Shown here: positions 46,820 through 56,303 of the stretch, in pieces
Layout: every line of letters starts with the position of its first letter
Numbering within the stretch: the stretch's first letter is position 1
NCBI GenBank assembly: GCA_016779205.1
Contig: JADHOC010000026.1
Location: 1-61,695, forward strand
DNA: 61,695 nucleotides
Direction: 5' to 3'
Origin: Planctomycetota bacterium
Lineage (GTDB): Bacteria > Planctomycetota > UBA1135 > GCA-002686595
Notes under the pieces: generated by a model
Told to the model about the DNA's origin: nothing
Database searches by the model: none
Seen by the model: the letters and a program-made list of their open reading frames with translations, nothing else
Position numbers and translations under genes: made by a program

Positions 46820-48769
46820 TCAGGATCCGTGGCGGCTCGCTTCGCCGAGGATCTCCTGCACGGTCTCGATGAGGTTGGCCGGAACGATGGGCTTCGAGAT
46901 GAAGCCCGAGCAGCCGGCCTCGAGCGCGCGCTCCTGCTGGTCCTTCATCACGGCGCCTGAGAGGGCGACGATCGGGCCGGTGTAGCCGAAGGAACGAATG
47001 GTCGCCACGGCTTGATACCCGTCCATCACGGGCATTTGCAGGTCCATGAGGATGAGCGCAAAGGGCGCACCCTGCTCCTCGCTGAGCTGGAAGACCTCGA
47101 GGGCCTCTTCGCCCGTGGTGGCCTCCACGACGTCCAGCCCAGCTCGCTCGAGCACCTTCCTTCCGAGGAGCCGATTGGTCGCGACATCGTCCACGAGGAG
47201 GACCCGTGCGCGAGCGGCCGGGCCTTCGCTTGGAGCAGCCGGCCGAGGGCTCGGGAACTGGACGCGCGCGGCCGGCGTCGTCGAAGCGGGTGCCTGGAGT
47301 CGGACCAAGAACACGCTCCCTGCGCCCACCTCACTCTCGACCTCGACGCTGCCGCCCATCAGCTCGGCGAGCTTTCGGCAGATGGCGAGGCCGAGGCCAG
47401 TGCCGCCATAGGCCCGCGTGTCCGAGGTGTCGGCTTGCTCGAAGCTCTCGAAGATGGCCTCCATCTTGGACGCTTCGATCCCGATCCCTGTGTCCGAGAC
47501 GCGGGTCAGGAGCTCCCCCTCCGCCCACGAAATGAGGATCTCGATCGATCCATCGTCCGTGAACTTGATGGCGTTGTTGACCAGGTTGACCAGGATCTGC
47601 CGGAAGCGGATGGGGTCGAGCCTGACCGCGTCGGGCACCGACGCGTCGCAGCGGGCACCGAAGGTGAGGCCCTTGGAGGAGGCGGCGGGGCCGAGCATGC
47701 TCGACACCTGCTTCAGGATCGCGCGGGGCGAGACGGCGAGCGAGCGGAGCCCGACGTGCCCGGCGTCGATCTTGGAGAGGTCGAGCACGTCCTCGATCAA
47801 CTCGAGCAGGTGCTGGGCGCTCTCCTGAATGTTCGAGGTGAACTCGGACTTGTCCGTCTCGCTCACGTCCTCGTCGCCCATGAGGGCCGCGAAGCCGAGG
47901 ATCGCGTTCATGGGGGTCCGGAGCTCGTGGCTCGTATTGGCGAGGAAGGCGGCGCGGGCCGCGAGGGCCTCCTGGAGCTCGCTCGTGCGCGCCTCGACCT
48001 GGACCTCGAGCTCCTCTCGCGCGCGCTGCTGGGCCTCGATGAGCTCCTTCAGGCGAGCCCCGAGTTCCCGGACCTCTGTGGGGCCGCGCTCCGGATCCTC
48101 GAACCGCCCGTGCTCGCGGGCCTCGATGGCCCGGCCTGCGAGCTGGCGGATGGGACGCTCGATGGTGAAGGACATCTGGCGCCAACCGACGAGGAGCAGG
48201 GCCAGGAAGGCGAGGGCGCTCGCCCACGAGCGGATCTTCATCTCCTTCCGTTCGGAGTCCGCCGCGACCCGCCGCTCCTCGGCCATCTGCCGCAGGCCCG
48301 TGCTGAGCTGCTCGAGGCCGTCGGTCAGGGCGACGGAACCCGCCTGGAAGTCCTGGTCCAGCTCAGCGATCGCGAGGTCGCGCTCTTCCCTCTCGATGGT
48401 CGCGGCCTCATGGATCGCGGCGAGGATCTTGTCGAGTTGGCCCGAGATCAGCGCGCACGCATCCTCGGAGCCCCTGGAGAGCGGACTGCCCTCCAGCTCG
48501 GCCAGCTGCCTCTTGACGGACTCGGCCTGTTCGGTGGCGAGGGTGGAGATGTACGTCGACTCGCCGGTGAGGACGAGGTCGCCGGTGAACAGCAGGAACC
48601 TCGTGTTGTCTTCAAAGCGCCGGAGCCGTTCCAGCTGTTGGGCATCGCTCTTGAGCTCGTTGCTCGTGTCGATCACCGTCACCGCAGCATCGCGACCCAC
48701 GAGCAGGAGCCCCGCACCGGCGAGGGCGAGGCCCGCGATCCGGACTGCGATGTGGCTCCCAATGCGCAT
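46820..48769 (-). CDS. Hybrid sensor histidine kinase with receiver domain
   Basis: A 649-residue two-component kinase. TM1 (about 8-24) and TM2 (about 180-197) enclose a roughly 155-residue helical periplasmic region without PAS features. A HAMP-like helix follows. The H-box is NTSHELRTPMNAI, the N-box NLVNNAIKFT, and G1/G2 are DTGIGI and GGTGLGL. The receiver (about 525-640) has LLVDDV, LMDLQMPVMDG with the phospho-Asp, and SKPI. It is third in an operon after a barrel protein and a periplasmic protein, separated by 13 bases. No output regulator is seen nearby. Confidence 0.93.
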   Translation of the reverse strand: MRIGSHIAVRIAGLALAGAGLLLVGRDAAVTVIDTSNELKSDAQQLERLRRFEDNTRFLLFTGDLVLTGESTYISTLATEQAESVKRQLAELEGSPLSRGSEDACALISGQLDKILAAIHEAATIEREERDLAIAELDQDFQAGSVALTDGLEQLSTGLRQMAEERRVAADSERKEMKIRSWASALAFLALLLVGWRQMSFTIERPIRQLAGRAIEAREHGRFEDPERGPTEVRELGARLKELIEAQQRAREELEVQVEARTSELQEALAARAAFLANTSHELRTPMNAILGFAALMGDEDVSETDKSEFTSNIQESAQHLLELIEDVLDLSKIDAGHVGLRSLAVSPRAILKQVSSMLGPAASSKGLTFGARCDASVPDAVRLDPIRFRQILVNLVNNAIKFTDDGSIEILISWAEGELLTRVSDTGIGIEASKMEAIFESFEQADTSDTRAYGGTGLGLAICRKLAELMGGSVEVESEVGAGSVFLVRLQAPASTTPAARVQFPSPRPAAPSEGPAARARVLLVDDVATNRLLGRKVLERAGLDVVEATTGEEALEVFQLSEEQGAPFALILMDLQMPVMDGYQAVATIRSFGYTGPIVALSGAVMKDQQERALEAGCSGFISKPIVPANLIETVQEILGEASRHGS

Positions 48770-48782
48770 AACTGCAGCTTAG

Positions 48783-49808
48783 CTAGTTGCGCCGTTTCAA
48801 GAGGGCATGGCTCTCGAGGGTGGTGAGGAGCTCGAATACGGCGAGCTCCACCGGGCCGGCGCAGGTCTCGTAGTCCCCCGGGGACTTTCCGACCTGCGCG
48901 CCGTAGAGCCGCTCGACCTCCTCGGTCGGCCAGGAGCCCGGGGTTCGGAGTCCCAGGATTCTCCCCTCCCGGTCCACGGCACATACGAGGTCAACGGTCA
49001 ACTCATCCAGCTGCCAGGCTGTGGTGATGACGGAGCCGAGCCTCTTCCCTTCGCGGTCGAGCACCTGCCACCCCGACGTGGATCCGCGCTGGATGCCGGT
49101 CCCCTGCTCCCCGACCCTCGAGTTCAGGAGGTCCAGGCACTGCTTGTCATGGAGTGGCGTGACCCGCTTGAGAGTCTTGGCGCCCGGCATGAGCTCCCTC
49201 GCGAGGGCGTCGGCCCGGAGCGCCGTGAGGTCATCCATCCAGGCCGCCTCGGTTGCCGCGATCGTCTTCAGCCCGTTCCGCAGGACGGTGAGCGCGAGGT
49301 CCACCGCTGCGGGCTCCACGGGTAGACGCCCCGGAGCGAGCTCGTCGCCCTCCTCGGACAGCATGGCCCTCAGGGCACCGAAGTCGGCGCCGGTCAGTCG
49401 CCGACGAACCCCTTCGGTCTCGAGCGCATCCCGCTGCCGGTCCCTGCAGCGCTGGAACTCGTAGTTGATCACCCGGAGGTCGAGGTCGAGCCCCCAGGCC
49501 ACCTCCACGAGTCCCCACCGGCCGGCCTCGCTGCGGACGTGGACCAGACCCAGGGCCTCGTCACCCCGCATGGGGACGTAGAGGGTGTGCCGCCCCAGCT
49601 CATTGAAGTGGAGGTTGAAGGGGAGGCGCGCGCCCACCTCACGGCGGGCGTCCTTGTCCACGGTCCGCACGATGGAGCGGTAGCTGGTGGCCTTCGGGAA
49701 CAGCCGATAGATCTGGCGGTTCGGGTCGCGGAGCGCGCAAAAGGCCTGGGCATGGACGGCGCTGCAGAGCGCCGCGGCGAGCAGGATCAAGCTGACAATT
49801 CTTCTCAT
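48783..49808 (-). CDS. Periplasmic protein of a barrel-kinase operon
   Basis: A 341-residue exported protein (signal MRRIVSLILLAAALCSAVHAQA). It contains two similar beta-rich halves: GRHTLYVPMRGDEALGLVHVRSEAG followed by GLDLDLRVINYEF, and GSVITTAWQLDELTVDLVCAVDREGRILGLR in the second. The arrangement weakly recalls FMN-binding (NqrC/RnfG-like) domains, but the covalent-flavin Thr motif was not found. It starts 9 bases after the barrel stop and ends 13 bases before the kinase start. A ligand-sensing role is inferred. Confidence 0.7.
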   Translation of the reverse strand: MRRIVSLILLAAALCSAVHAQAFCALRDPNRQIYRLFPKATSYRSIVRTVDKDARREVGARLPFNLHFNELGRHTLYVPMRGDEALGLVHVRSEAGRWGLVEVAWGLDLDLRVINYEFQRCRDRQRDALETEGVRRRLTGADFGALRAMLSEEGDELAPGRLPVEPAAVDLALTVLRNGLKTIAATEAAWMDDLTALRADALARELMPGAKTLKRVTPLHDKQCLDLLNSRVGEQGTGIQRGSTSGWQVLDREGKRLGSVITTAWQLDELTVDLVCAVDREGRILGLRTPGSWPTEEVERLYGAQVGKSPGDYETCAGPVELAVFELLTTLESHALLKRRN

Positions 49809-49817
49809 GGCGGGAGA

Positions 49818-50843
49818 CTAGAAGCGGTATCGGAGCTGAAGAGTCAGGGTCCCCGGGTTTCCACCGTCGTCCTCGAGCGGCTCGAGGACCTGCACGTACT
49901 GGGTGCTCAAGGACCACCCTAGCGCAGGCTCCCAGCGGACCCCCACGAGGGAATTGAGGCCGCTGCTGCGGTTCTTGTCGGTGGCGACGACCTGCGCCCA
50001 GGCGAGGACGGTCTCGTCGGTGTTTCGCCAGTTCACCTCGCCGAGCGCCCGGACGATGTCGTCCGTGTCGTTGTCCTCACCGGCCGAGAACTCCGCGAAG
50101 TAACCCATCGCCCCGCGGTAGACCTGCGCGTCGAGGCCGAGGCGTGTGCGCGGGACGATCCCGCCGGGGGTCTGGAACTCTCCGTCGACGAAGGAGACGC
50201 CGAAGACCTCAGCACCCTCGCGCTGAGTGCCGAGGCGGCCGCTGAGGACGCCTCGCCCTCCGTCGTCCCTGTACTCATTCCCCGATCCGCGGCTCCAGGC
50301 AAACTCGTACTCGAGGTCACCGACGTCGCCGTTGACCGTCGCGCCCCAGTCCGCCTTGAGCCCGAAGTTGCCGCCGTGGGTGTAGTCGCGGAGGGTTCCA
50401 TTCGTGTTGAGCGTCTGCTCGAGGCCGTAGGGGAGCTCGAAGTGTCCGACCCGCAGGTTGAGCGCCCCGTCCTGCCGCAGCTTCAGGTTGACGTTGGCGA
50501 TCCTCCAGATGAGCTCCCAGTCATCGGGCCCGTCGAAGACCGGCGGGGTCGGGACAAGGTCGTTCGCCCGCGTCAGGTACGGCTGGAACAGGAGCGTCGC
50601 GACGTCGCGGCTGCCGCTCGTGAAGACCTTGTGCAGGTCGAGTCCGAAGAACCCCAGGGACTTCAGGTACCCGGAGTCGTCGAAGACCCCGCGGCCGCTG
50701 ACATCGAACTTCCAGCGCAGGTTCTGCTCCCAGGCTTCGAGCCACGAGGCGCGGGGGGCAGGGTGCGCGACGACTGGGTCTGCGGGTTCCTCGGCCTGGA
50801 CGGGGAAGGCAGGGAGGGTGCAGAGGGCGAGCGGCAGGATCAT
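49818..50843 (-). CDS. Outer-membrane beta-barrel (porin-like) protein
   Basis: A 341-residue protein with an N-terminal signal peptide (cleavage probably after PVQAEE or nearby). Alternating hydrophobic/polar strands follow, with many aromatic residues and Gly. The VRVGHFELPYGLEQTL-like and GLKADWGATVNG segments are typical of phosphate-selective-porin-type barrels. The end LQLRYRF has the terminal Phe needed for BAM insertion. It is the first gene of the operon with the periplasmic protein and the hybrid kinase. Confidence 0.85.
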   Translation of the reverse strand: MILPLALCTLPAFPVQAEEPADPVVAHPAPRASWLEAWEQNLRWKFDVSGRGVFDDSGYLKSLGFFGLDLHKVFTSGSRDVATLLFQPYLTRANDLVPTPPVFDGPDDWELIWRIANVNLKLRQDGALNLRVGHFELPYGLEQTLNTNGTLRDYTHGGNFGLKADWGATVNGDVGDLEYEFAWSRGSGNEYRDDGGRGVLSGRLGTQREGAEVFGVSFVDGEFQTPGGIVPRTRLGLDAQVYRGAMGYFAEFSAGEDNDTDDIVRALGEVNWRNTDETVLAWAQVVATDKNRSSGLNSLVGVRWEPALGWSLSTQYVQVLEPLEDDGGNPGTLTLQLRYRF

Positions 50844-51085
50844 CTGGTTGGGGCGCGGGCAATGCGGACGTCATCACCTTCTCGAATCGTCGAATGCCCG
50901 TGCCCCCTGAAGGGCTTGTGCGATGAGCGGGAAATTTACCTACAAGTCTCGAATGGATCCCCCGGAAGCGAGCCCAGATGGGCGATCCTCTAGCCTCGAA
51001 TTTAAGGAAATAGGCGCGTGAGGGATCGCATGAACCCGAGCCCGCGCCTCCTCCCGCATCGTCGCCCCAGTCCCTCACGACAACC

Positions 51086-54000
51086 ATGTCCCTCCGGAAC
51101 CTGCTGCTCGTCTCCATCGCCCTCGCCGCTGCGCTGGGCGCCTACCTCCTTCTCGGAGGCTCCCCGACGGAGATGTCGGTCGAGGTCCGTCGCGATGTGG
51201 AGCGTGAGGCCCCGACCGAAGCGGACGCGGAGGTCGAACTTGCGGTCACCGCCCAGGGCCCGGCGGAGCTTGGGCGCCGCGACGCGGTCGAGGCGAGCGC
51301 AGCGGACGCGTCGATGATCGATCACCCGTGGGCGGAACATCTCGCGGGGGTGACGGGGCGCATCGTCGAGGAGGACGGGACCCCGGTCGTCGCCATCCGA
51401 GTCGAGCTCCTGGAGTCGGACCTGGGCGCGCTCCTCGAGCCGGAGTTCACCGCGATGGGTCACAAGGACCTGTCGGCGGGCGAGTCCATCACCGATCCCG
51501 AGGGGCGCTTCCTCATCCCCGGTGCCGTCTCGAACGGGCTGCACGCCTTCGCCATCGACAGCGGCGGGGGCCGCTCCACGCTCCGAGTCGTGGAGCACGG
51601 GCTCGAGCCCGGTCGGCTCACGGACGTGGGGGACATCGTGCTCCCCCGCTGCGGGACGGTGACGGGCACCGTCTACGACGAGGACGGAGAGCCGGTACCC
51701 GGGGCGCGGGTGAGGATCGCCCCGATCCCCGAGATCGCCCTGCAAGGGACGGGCATCCTCGACCTGCGCGAGAAGTGCATGGTCGCCGGGGCAGATGGGG
51801 GGGAGGCCCTCGGGGTTCAGCTCCCCGACTTCCTCATGGCGAACATGAAGCGCCTCCCGATCCCCACCACGACCACGGCAGAGGACGGGACGTTCCGCCT
51901 GGAGGGTGTGCCGTTCGCCACGGTGTGCGGAGGCGTCGACAAGCCCGGCTACGTCGCCACGGTCATCTCCACCTTCACCATGAGTCAGGAGGAGCAGTCG
52001 GTCGGTGAGCTGGACCTGGAGGTCGGCCGACGCGTCGCCGGGCGCGTCATCGACGAGCTCGGTGAGCCCGTCGCGGGCGCGGAGGTCTGCGCCGGCGTGA
52101 CCAGCATGCTGGCGCCCGTGGGCATCCTTCAGCCGACGAACGTGACCGCCGAGGACGGGACCTTCGAGGTGATCGGGATCAGCGAGATGGGCACCCCGAT
52201 GGCCTCCGCCCGTCGGTCCGGCCGTGACTCCTGGGTGACGAAGAAGGCCAGCGGGGCCAACGGCGGCGTCGAGATCGTCCTCAGCGCCGCTGCGCGCCTG
52301 GTGGTGCGCGTCGAGGACGAGGAGGGGGAGCCGGTCTCCGGCGCCAGCGTCAAGCTGCGCGAGCAGGACGGGAAGAGCGAGGCCATCCCGGCGCTGGCGC
52401 TCTCCATGCTGAACATCCGCACCACCACCCCGCCGCCCCTGGTGAAGGAGCGCGAGCCGGGGCTCTACGTCGTGGACGCCCTCGGCCTGGGGGAGTGGGT
52501 CGTCCGGGTCGAGTCCGAGCTCCACGCGCCCGCGGAGTCGAAGATCAAGCACAGCTCGGAGGAGACCGAGTGTGTCATCACCTGCCGGCCGGCGCGCACA
52601 GTCACCGCGGTCGTCCTCGACGCTACGACCGGCCTGCCCATCGAGAACGCATACGTGCGGGTCGCGGGCCAGAGCGACCGCCTCCTCGGGGGCTTCGCCG
52701 CGAGGTTCTCCGATGTCGAGGGCCGCGCCGTCCTCGGCCCGCTCCCCCGCCCCGGGGACAAGGCGCTGGAGCAGTCCATGGGATGGTTCACCCTCGAGCC
52801 GATCATGACGGTCGAGCACCCGGCCTACGGCTCCGAGGGCAAGCTGTTGCCCAAGGAGAGCGACCAGGTGGTCTTCGAGATGACGCCGGCGTGCACCTTG
52901 AACGGACGGGTCACATGGGCGGGCTCAGCGCCGCTCGAGATCTACATGGTGTCGCTCGTACGGCGCCCGTCCGAGCGCGGAGAGGGGATGTCTGGCGGCG
53001 ACACCACGATGATGATGTCCATGATGATGTCCTCGCCCAGGACCACCCTGACCGACCTGGCAGGCGAGTTCCGGTTCAGCGGCCTCGCGGCCGGCAGCTA
53101 CGAGATGGTCCTCTCGCGGCGGTTCCTGGACAGCGATCCCCTCGAGTTCATCATCAAGCAGCAGGAGCCCGAGGTCGTCCTGACCCAGCCCGTGGAGATC
53201 GCGTCCGGCGACGAGAACTTCACCGAGATCGAGCTGGAGCCCGATGGGGAGGCCCCGCGGGCCATCTTCACCGGCCGCGTCGAGGTCAACGGAGAGGGGC
53301 TCGCTGGAGCGAAGGTCACCGTTACCCCCGGGAACCGGCGGAACAAGGAGCAGCCCGAGGAGATGGAGTTCCGCACCAACAGCAGCGGCGAGTTCCGGAC
53401 CGACCCCCTCTCCACGAACGACTGGGTCAACATCGAGATCGTTGGGGACGTCCAGCTCCCCGGCGGCGCCGTGGAGGAGCGGGAGCTCTTCTCCGAGTGG
53501 AAGAAGCCCAACGTCGACGAGGACAAGAACCGCATCGAGGTGGTGCTCAACTTCGCCGAGGTGGTGGTCGAGGTCCTCGACGCGGACACGGGCTCGCCCG
53601 TCGTCGGAGCAGAGGTGAGTATCGGCGGACGGAGCCGCGGCGGTTGGGGCGGATTCCGCGGTGCGCGATCGATGGCGGTCGAAGCCACGGTAGAGCCCGC
53701 TGATCAGCCGTCGGGCACGGACTCAGAGGGGCTCATCACGATCCAGGTGGAGCGCAAGGGCAAGCAGAGCGCCTCGGTCTCGCACCCGGAGTACGAGGAG
53801 CTGAAGGCTCAGGTCACCCTGGACCCCGACGGGCCCGCGCCGCACGCGACCCTGCGGCTCACGCGCTCCGTCCCCTGCAGCGGGCGGGCGATCCTCCCCG
53901 AGAGCTTCATGGAGTCCGATTCACGCGGCTTCAGCATCAGCAGCAAGGGGGAACGGCGCGGCGCCAAGTACGTGTCGCTCAATGAGGGGGACGAGTTCTC

Positions 54001-54130
54001 GGTCCGCGGCCTCAAGCCGGGGACCTACACGGCCTCCGCGTGGTCCGGGCGCCGACGCACGAAGTCCCTGACCTTCGAGCTCGGCTCCCAGGGGAACCAG
54101 AACCTGGTCCTCAAGTTCGAGGAGCGCTGA
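51086..54130 (+). CDS. Anchored large protein with carboxypeptidase-regulatory-like repeats
   Basis: A 1014-residue protein with an N-terminal membrane helix (MSLRNLLLVSIALAAALGAYLLL). It then has about nine transthyretin-like (carboxypeptidase-regulatory) units, each with a G-x-V-x-D-x-x-G-x-P-V-x-G-A pattern, such as YDEDGEPVPGARVRIA, IDELGEPVAGAEVCAG and EDEEGEPVSGASVKL. An extracellular or periplasmic structural or adhesive function is likely. Residues 642-649 are MMMSMMMS, from a duplicated 12-bp DNA unit. No catalytic domain is seen. The closest relative in the window is the 1044-residue exported protein. Confidence 0.82.
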   Translation: MSLRNLLLVSIALAAALGAYLLLGGSPTEMSVEVRRDVEREAPTEADAEVELAVTAQGPAELGRRDAVEASAADASMIDHPWAEHLAGVTGRIVEEDGTPVVAIRVELLESDLGALLEPEFTAMGHKDLSAGESITDPEGRFLIPGAVSNGLHAFAIDSGGGRSTLRVVEHGLEPGRLTDVGDIVLPRCGTVTGTVYDEDGEPVPGARVRIAPIPEIALQGTGILDLREKCMVAGADGGEALGVQLPDFLMANMKRLPIPTTTTAEDGTFRLEGVPFATVCGGVDKPGYVATVISTFTMSQEEQSVGELDLEVGRRVAGRVIDELGEPVAGAEVCAGVTSMLAPVGILQPTNVTAEDGTFEVIGISEMGTPMASARRSGRDSWVTKKASGANGGVEIVLSAAARLVVRVEDEEGEPVSGASVKLREQDGKSEAIPALALSMLNIRTTTPPPLVKEREPGLYVVDALGLGEWVVRVESELHAPAESKIKHSSEETECVITCRPARTVTAVVLDATTGLPIENAYVRVAGQSDRLLGGFAARFSDVEGRAVLGPLPRPGDKALEQSMGWFTLEPIMTVEHPAYGSEGKLLPKESDQVVFEMTPACTLNGRVTWAGSAPLEIYMVSLVRRPSERGEGMSGGDTTMMMSMMMSSPRTTLTDLAGEFRFSGLAAGSYEMVLSRRFLDSDPLEFIIKQQEPEVVLTQPVEIASGDENFTEIELEPDGEAPRAIFTGRVEVNGEGLAGAKVTVTPGNRRNKEQPEEMEFRTNSSGEFRTDPLSTNDWVNIEIVGDVQLPGGAVEERELFSEWKKPNVDEDKNRIEVVLNFAEVVVEVLDADTGSPVVGAEVSIGGRSRGGWGGFRGARSMAVEATVEPADQPSGTDSEGLITIQVERKGKQSASVSHPEYEELKAQVTLDPDGPAPHATLRLTRSVPCSGRAILPESFMESDSRGFSISSKGERRGAKYVSLNEGDEFSVRGLKPGTYTASAWSGRRRTKSLTFELGSQGNQNLVLKFEER
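53009..53032. repeat. Duplicated 12-bp unit encoding a Met-rich loop
   Basis: atgatgatgtcc occurs twice in tandem in frame, giving MMMSMMMS inside the 1014-residue protein. Confidence 0.9.
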
Positions 54131-54132
54131 GG

Positions 54133-54165
54133 GGCGAGCGGGGAGCCCGACGCCTCCCCCTCGCC
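54133..54165. terminator. Convergent terminator hairpin
   Basis: A 12-bp stem with one bulged base (GGCGAGCGGGGAG / CTCCCCCTCGCC) and an 8-base loop fills the gap between the stop codons of the repeat protein and the minus-strand glycosyltransferase. Confidence 0.5.
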
Positions 54166-54167
54166 GT

Positions 54168-55256
54168 TCAGGCGGACGCGCGCATCAGCGCCTCGTACCA
54201 ACGCGCTGCGCAGTCGTCCCAGCGGCGGGTGGTGCCGGGGGGGCGGCGGACCTCCGAGGTTGCGATGCACTCCATCACGGTCCGGGCGAAGTCGTCGGGG
54301 GAGTCAGGGGCGAAGTGGACAGCGCCGTCGCCGCTGACCTCCAGGTGCGCGGGGATCGAGGAGACCGCGACGGGGCAGCCGGCCCGGAGGGCCTCCGCGG
54401 GGCCGATCCCGAAGCCCTCGAGGACCGAGGGGAAAACCGCGCACGCCGCGGTGGAGTAGAGGCGCGAGAGCTGCGCGTCGGACACGGCGCCCAGCAGCTC
54501 GATGCGGCCCTTGAGACCGCGGTGCTCGGCTGCCGCGAGGAGGTGCTCCGCCGACCGGCCCTTGTCCGCACCCGCGAGGACGAGGCGCGGGAGCGCGGGG
54601 AAGCGGTGCATGGCCTCGACGATCAGCGAGAGATTCTTGCGGGGCTCCACGTGGCCCACGTGGAGCATGAACGGCGAGGGGCCTGGGGCTCGGGGGAGGC
54701 GATCGAGGTGGTCCTCGCCGTTCCCGACCAGGTCGAGCTTGGTCGCGGCCGTGGGGAACTCCTCGAGGATTCGTGAGCGCATGGCCTCGCTCACGCAGAG
54801 GACGCGGCGCGCCCGGTGGACGGCGCTCTGGAGCGTCCGCCGTCCGACGATGCGGCGGGCCAGGGACGCGCCCCCGAAGTCGAGGCTGCGCAGGTCGTGG
54901 ATCGTGATCGTGAAGGGGAGCGTGAGCCGCGCCGGGGCGGGGAGGTGGGCCGTGTGGACGAGGTCGAAGGGCGCGCCCGAGCGAGCGGCTGCCGCGGCGC
55001 AGCGGTTGAGCTCTCGGCCCTCCCTCAGCGCGCGCAGGAGGGCAGGCTGGTAGGGCACGTCGCTGGGGACGCGGGGGACGGCCTCAGGCAGCTCCCACCC
55101 CACGGGGGTCCGCCCCTCCATGACGGTGAGGCCACCCCCGCCCTCCCGGAGGAGCCGCTCCAGCCGGGGGAGGAGCTCGGCGTTGTGCCGCCGGACGCCG
55201 CCCGCGGGCTGCCCGAGGCAGGCTCCCGAGACGAGGACCCGGGGGGCGCGGGTCAA
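54168..55256 (-). CDS. GT-B glycosyltransferase (GT4-like)
   Basis: A 362-residue glycosyltransferase. The TTG at 55256 is the chosen start: it overlaps the previous stop as TTGA and begins TRAPRVLVSGACLGQPAGG, the N-terminal glycine-rich strand of the fold. HVGHVEPRKNLSLI and PSVLEGFGIGPAEALRAG (E-x7-E-like donor site) confirm the GT4 C-terminal domain. It would transfer a sugar from a nucleotide donor during glycan or glycolipid assembly. It follows the upstream glycosyltransferase with a 4-base overlap. Confidence 0.9.
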   Translation of the reverse strand: MTRAPRVLVSGACLGQPAGGVRRHNAELLPRLERLLREGGGGLTVMEGRTPVGWELPEAVPRVPSDVPYQPALLRALREGRELNRCAAAAARSGAPFDLVHTAHLPAPARLTLPFTITIHDLRSLDFGGASLARRIVGRRTLQSAVHRARRVLCVSEAMRSRILEEFPTAATKLDLVGNGEDHLDRLPRAPGPSPFMLHVGHVEPRKNLSLIVEAMHRFPALPRLVLAGADKGRSAEHLLAAAEHRGLKGRIELLGAVSDAQLSRLYSTAACAVFPSVLEGFGIGPAEALRAGCPVAVSSIPAHLEVSGDGAVHFAPDSPDDFARTVMECIATSEVRRPPGTTRRWDDCAARWYEALMRASA

Positions 55257-56239
55257 GTGAGCGATCTCCAGAGCCGGACGAGGTCGTCCGCGGTCCGCTC
55301 CCACGTGAAGTCCTCGGCCACCGCGCGGGTCATGAGCAGGTGCTGGGGGCTGGCGTGGATGGCCATCAGCAGGCCCCGTGAGACGGCGTCCGGATCCCGC
55401 GCGTCCACCTCGATCGCGGTGCCGACCGCGGTCTTGGCCTGGACGGTGCCCGCCGCGGTCACCACCGGGCGACCGGAGCGCATCGCCTCGAGGACGGGGA
55501 GCGCGAAGCCCTCGGACTTGGAGAGGACGGCGAGGCACCCCGAGGCACGCACCAGCGCCGGGATGTACAGCTCGTCGATGTCGCCGAGGAGCGTGAGGTT
55601 GCTGGCACGCGCGCGGACGGACTCCGCGTAAGGCGTCACTCGACCGGTGGCGACCACCGGCAGCTTGGCCCGCGCGGCGCCGGCACAGATTCGGTCCAAC
55701 CGCTTCTTCTGCCGGTTGCCGAGGGAGAGCACGAAGGGGCCCTCGGGGAGTCCGGGAATGGCCTCCCGCAGCTGCTCGTCCGTCTCGTCCCTGGTCGACG
55801 TGAACCGGTCGCTCACTCCCCAGGAGATGACCCGGAGATTTGGGTGCGCGCCGAGGTCGTCGGCGACTCCGATGGACGGGACGCAGGTGGCGGCAGCCCA
55901 CCGCTTCCCCGCCGCGACCCAGAGCCGATGAATGGGGCCCGCGTTCTCCCGTGCCCCGTGTTGCCAAGGCGCCTCGTGGACCGTCTGGACGACGGGGACG
56001 GAGCACCGCAGCGTGAAGGCAGAGGTGAAGGAGTGGAGGACGTCGGCGCGGACCGCCTGCACCGTCCGGGGCAGGGAGGTCTGCCTCCAGGCGACCAGTG
56101 AGCCGCGCTCCGGCGGAGCGATGGGGACGACCTTGACGTCGCCCCGGGCCTCCAGGGCATCCACCGTTGCGCGGACCACCCGGGTTACGCCAGCCGGGAA
56201 GACCCGGGTGATTGGGGAAATATCGATCGCGACGCGCAT
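55253..56239 (-). CDS. Glycosyltransferase family 1/4 protein
   Basis: A 328-residue GT-B protein that starts at the ATG at 56239 (MRVAIDISPITR), inside a longer frame whose extra codons look non-coding. It shows the N-terminal GVTRVV loop, a C-terminal donor domain with FVLSLGNRQKKRL and LSKSEGFALPVLEAMRSG, and the E-x7-E pattern in its Glu-rich donor site. It pairs with the overlapping glycosyltransferase downstream. The wzm/wzt exporter is 47 kb away, so a link is only a guess. Confidence 0.9.
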   Translation of the reverse strand: MRVAIDISPITRVFPAGVTRVVRATVDALEARGDVKVVPIAPPERGSLVAWRQTSLPRTVQAVRADVLHSFTSAFTLRCSVPVVQTVHEAPWQHGARENAGPIHRLWVAAGKRWAAATCVPSIGVADDLGAHPNLRVISWGVSDRFTSTRDETDEQLREAIPGLPEGPFVLSLGNRQKKRLDRICAGAARAKLPVVATGRVTPYAESVRARASNLTLLGDIDELYIPALVRASGCLAVLSKSEGFALPVLEAMRSGRPVVTAAGTVQAKTAVGTAIEVDARDPDAVSRGLLMAIHASPQHLLMTRAVAEDFTWERTADDLVRLWRSLT

Positions 56240-56303
56240 CAGTCCAGGGCCTGCACCGAACAACACTACACTGCTCCGCACCCATCCTGACGATCCATCC
56301 CTC

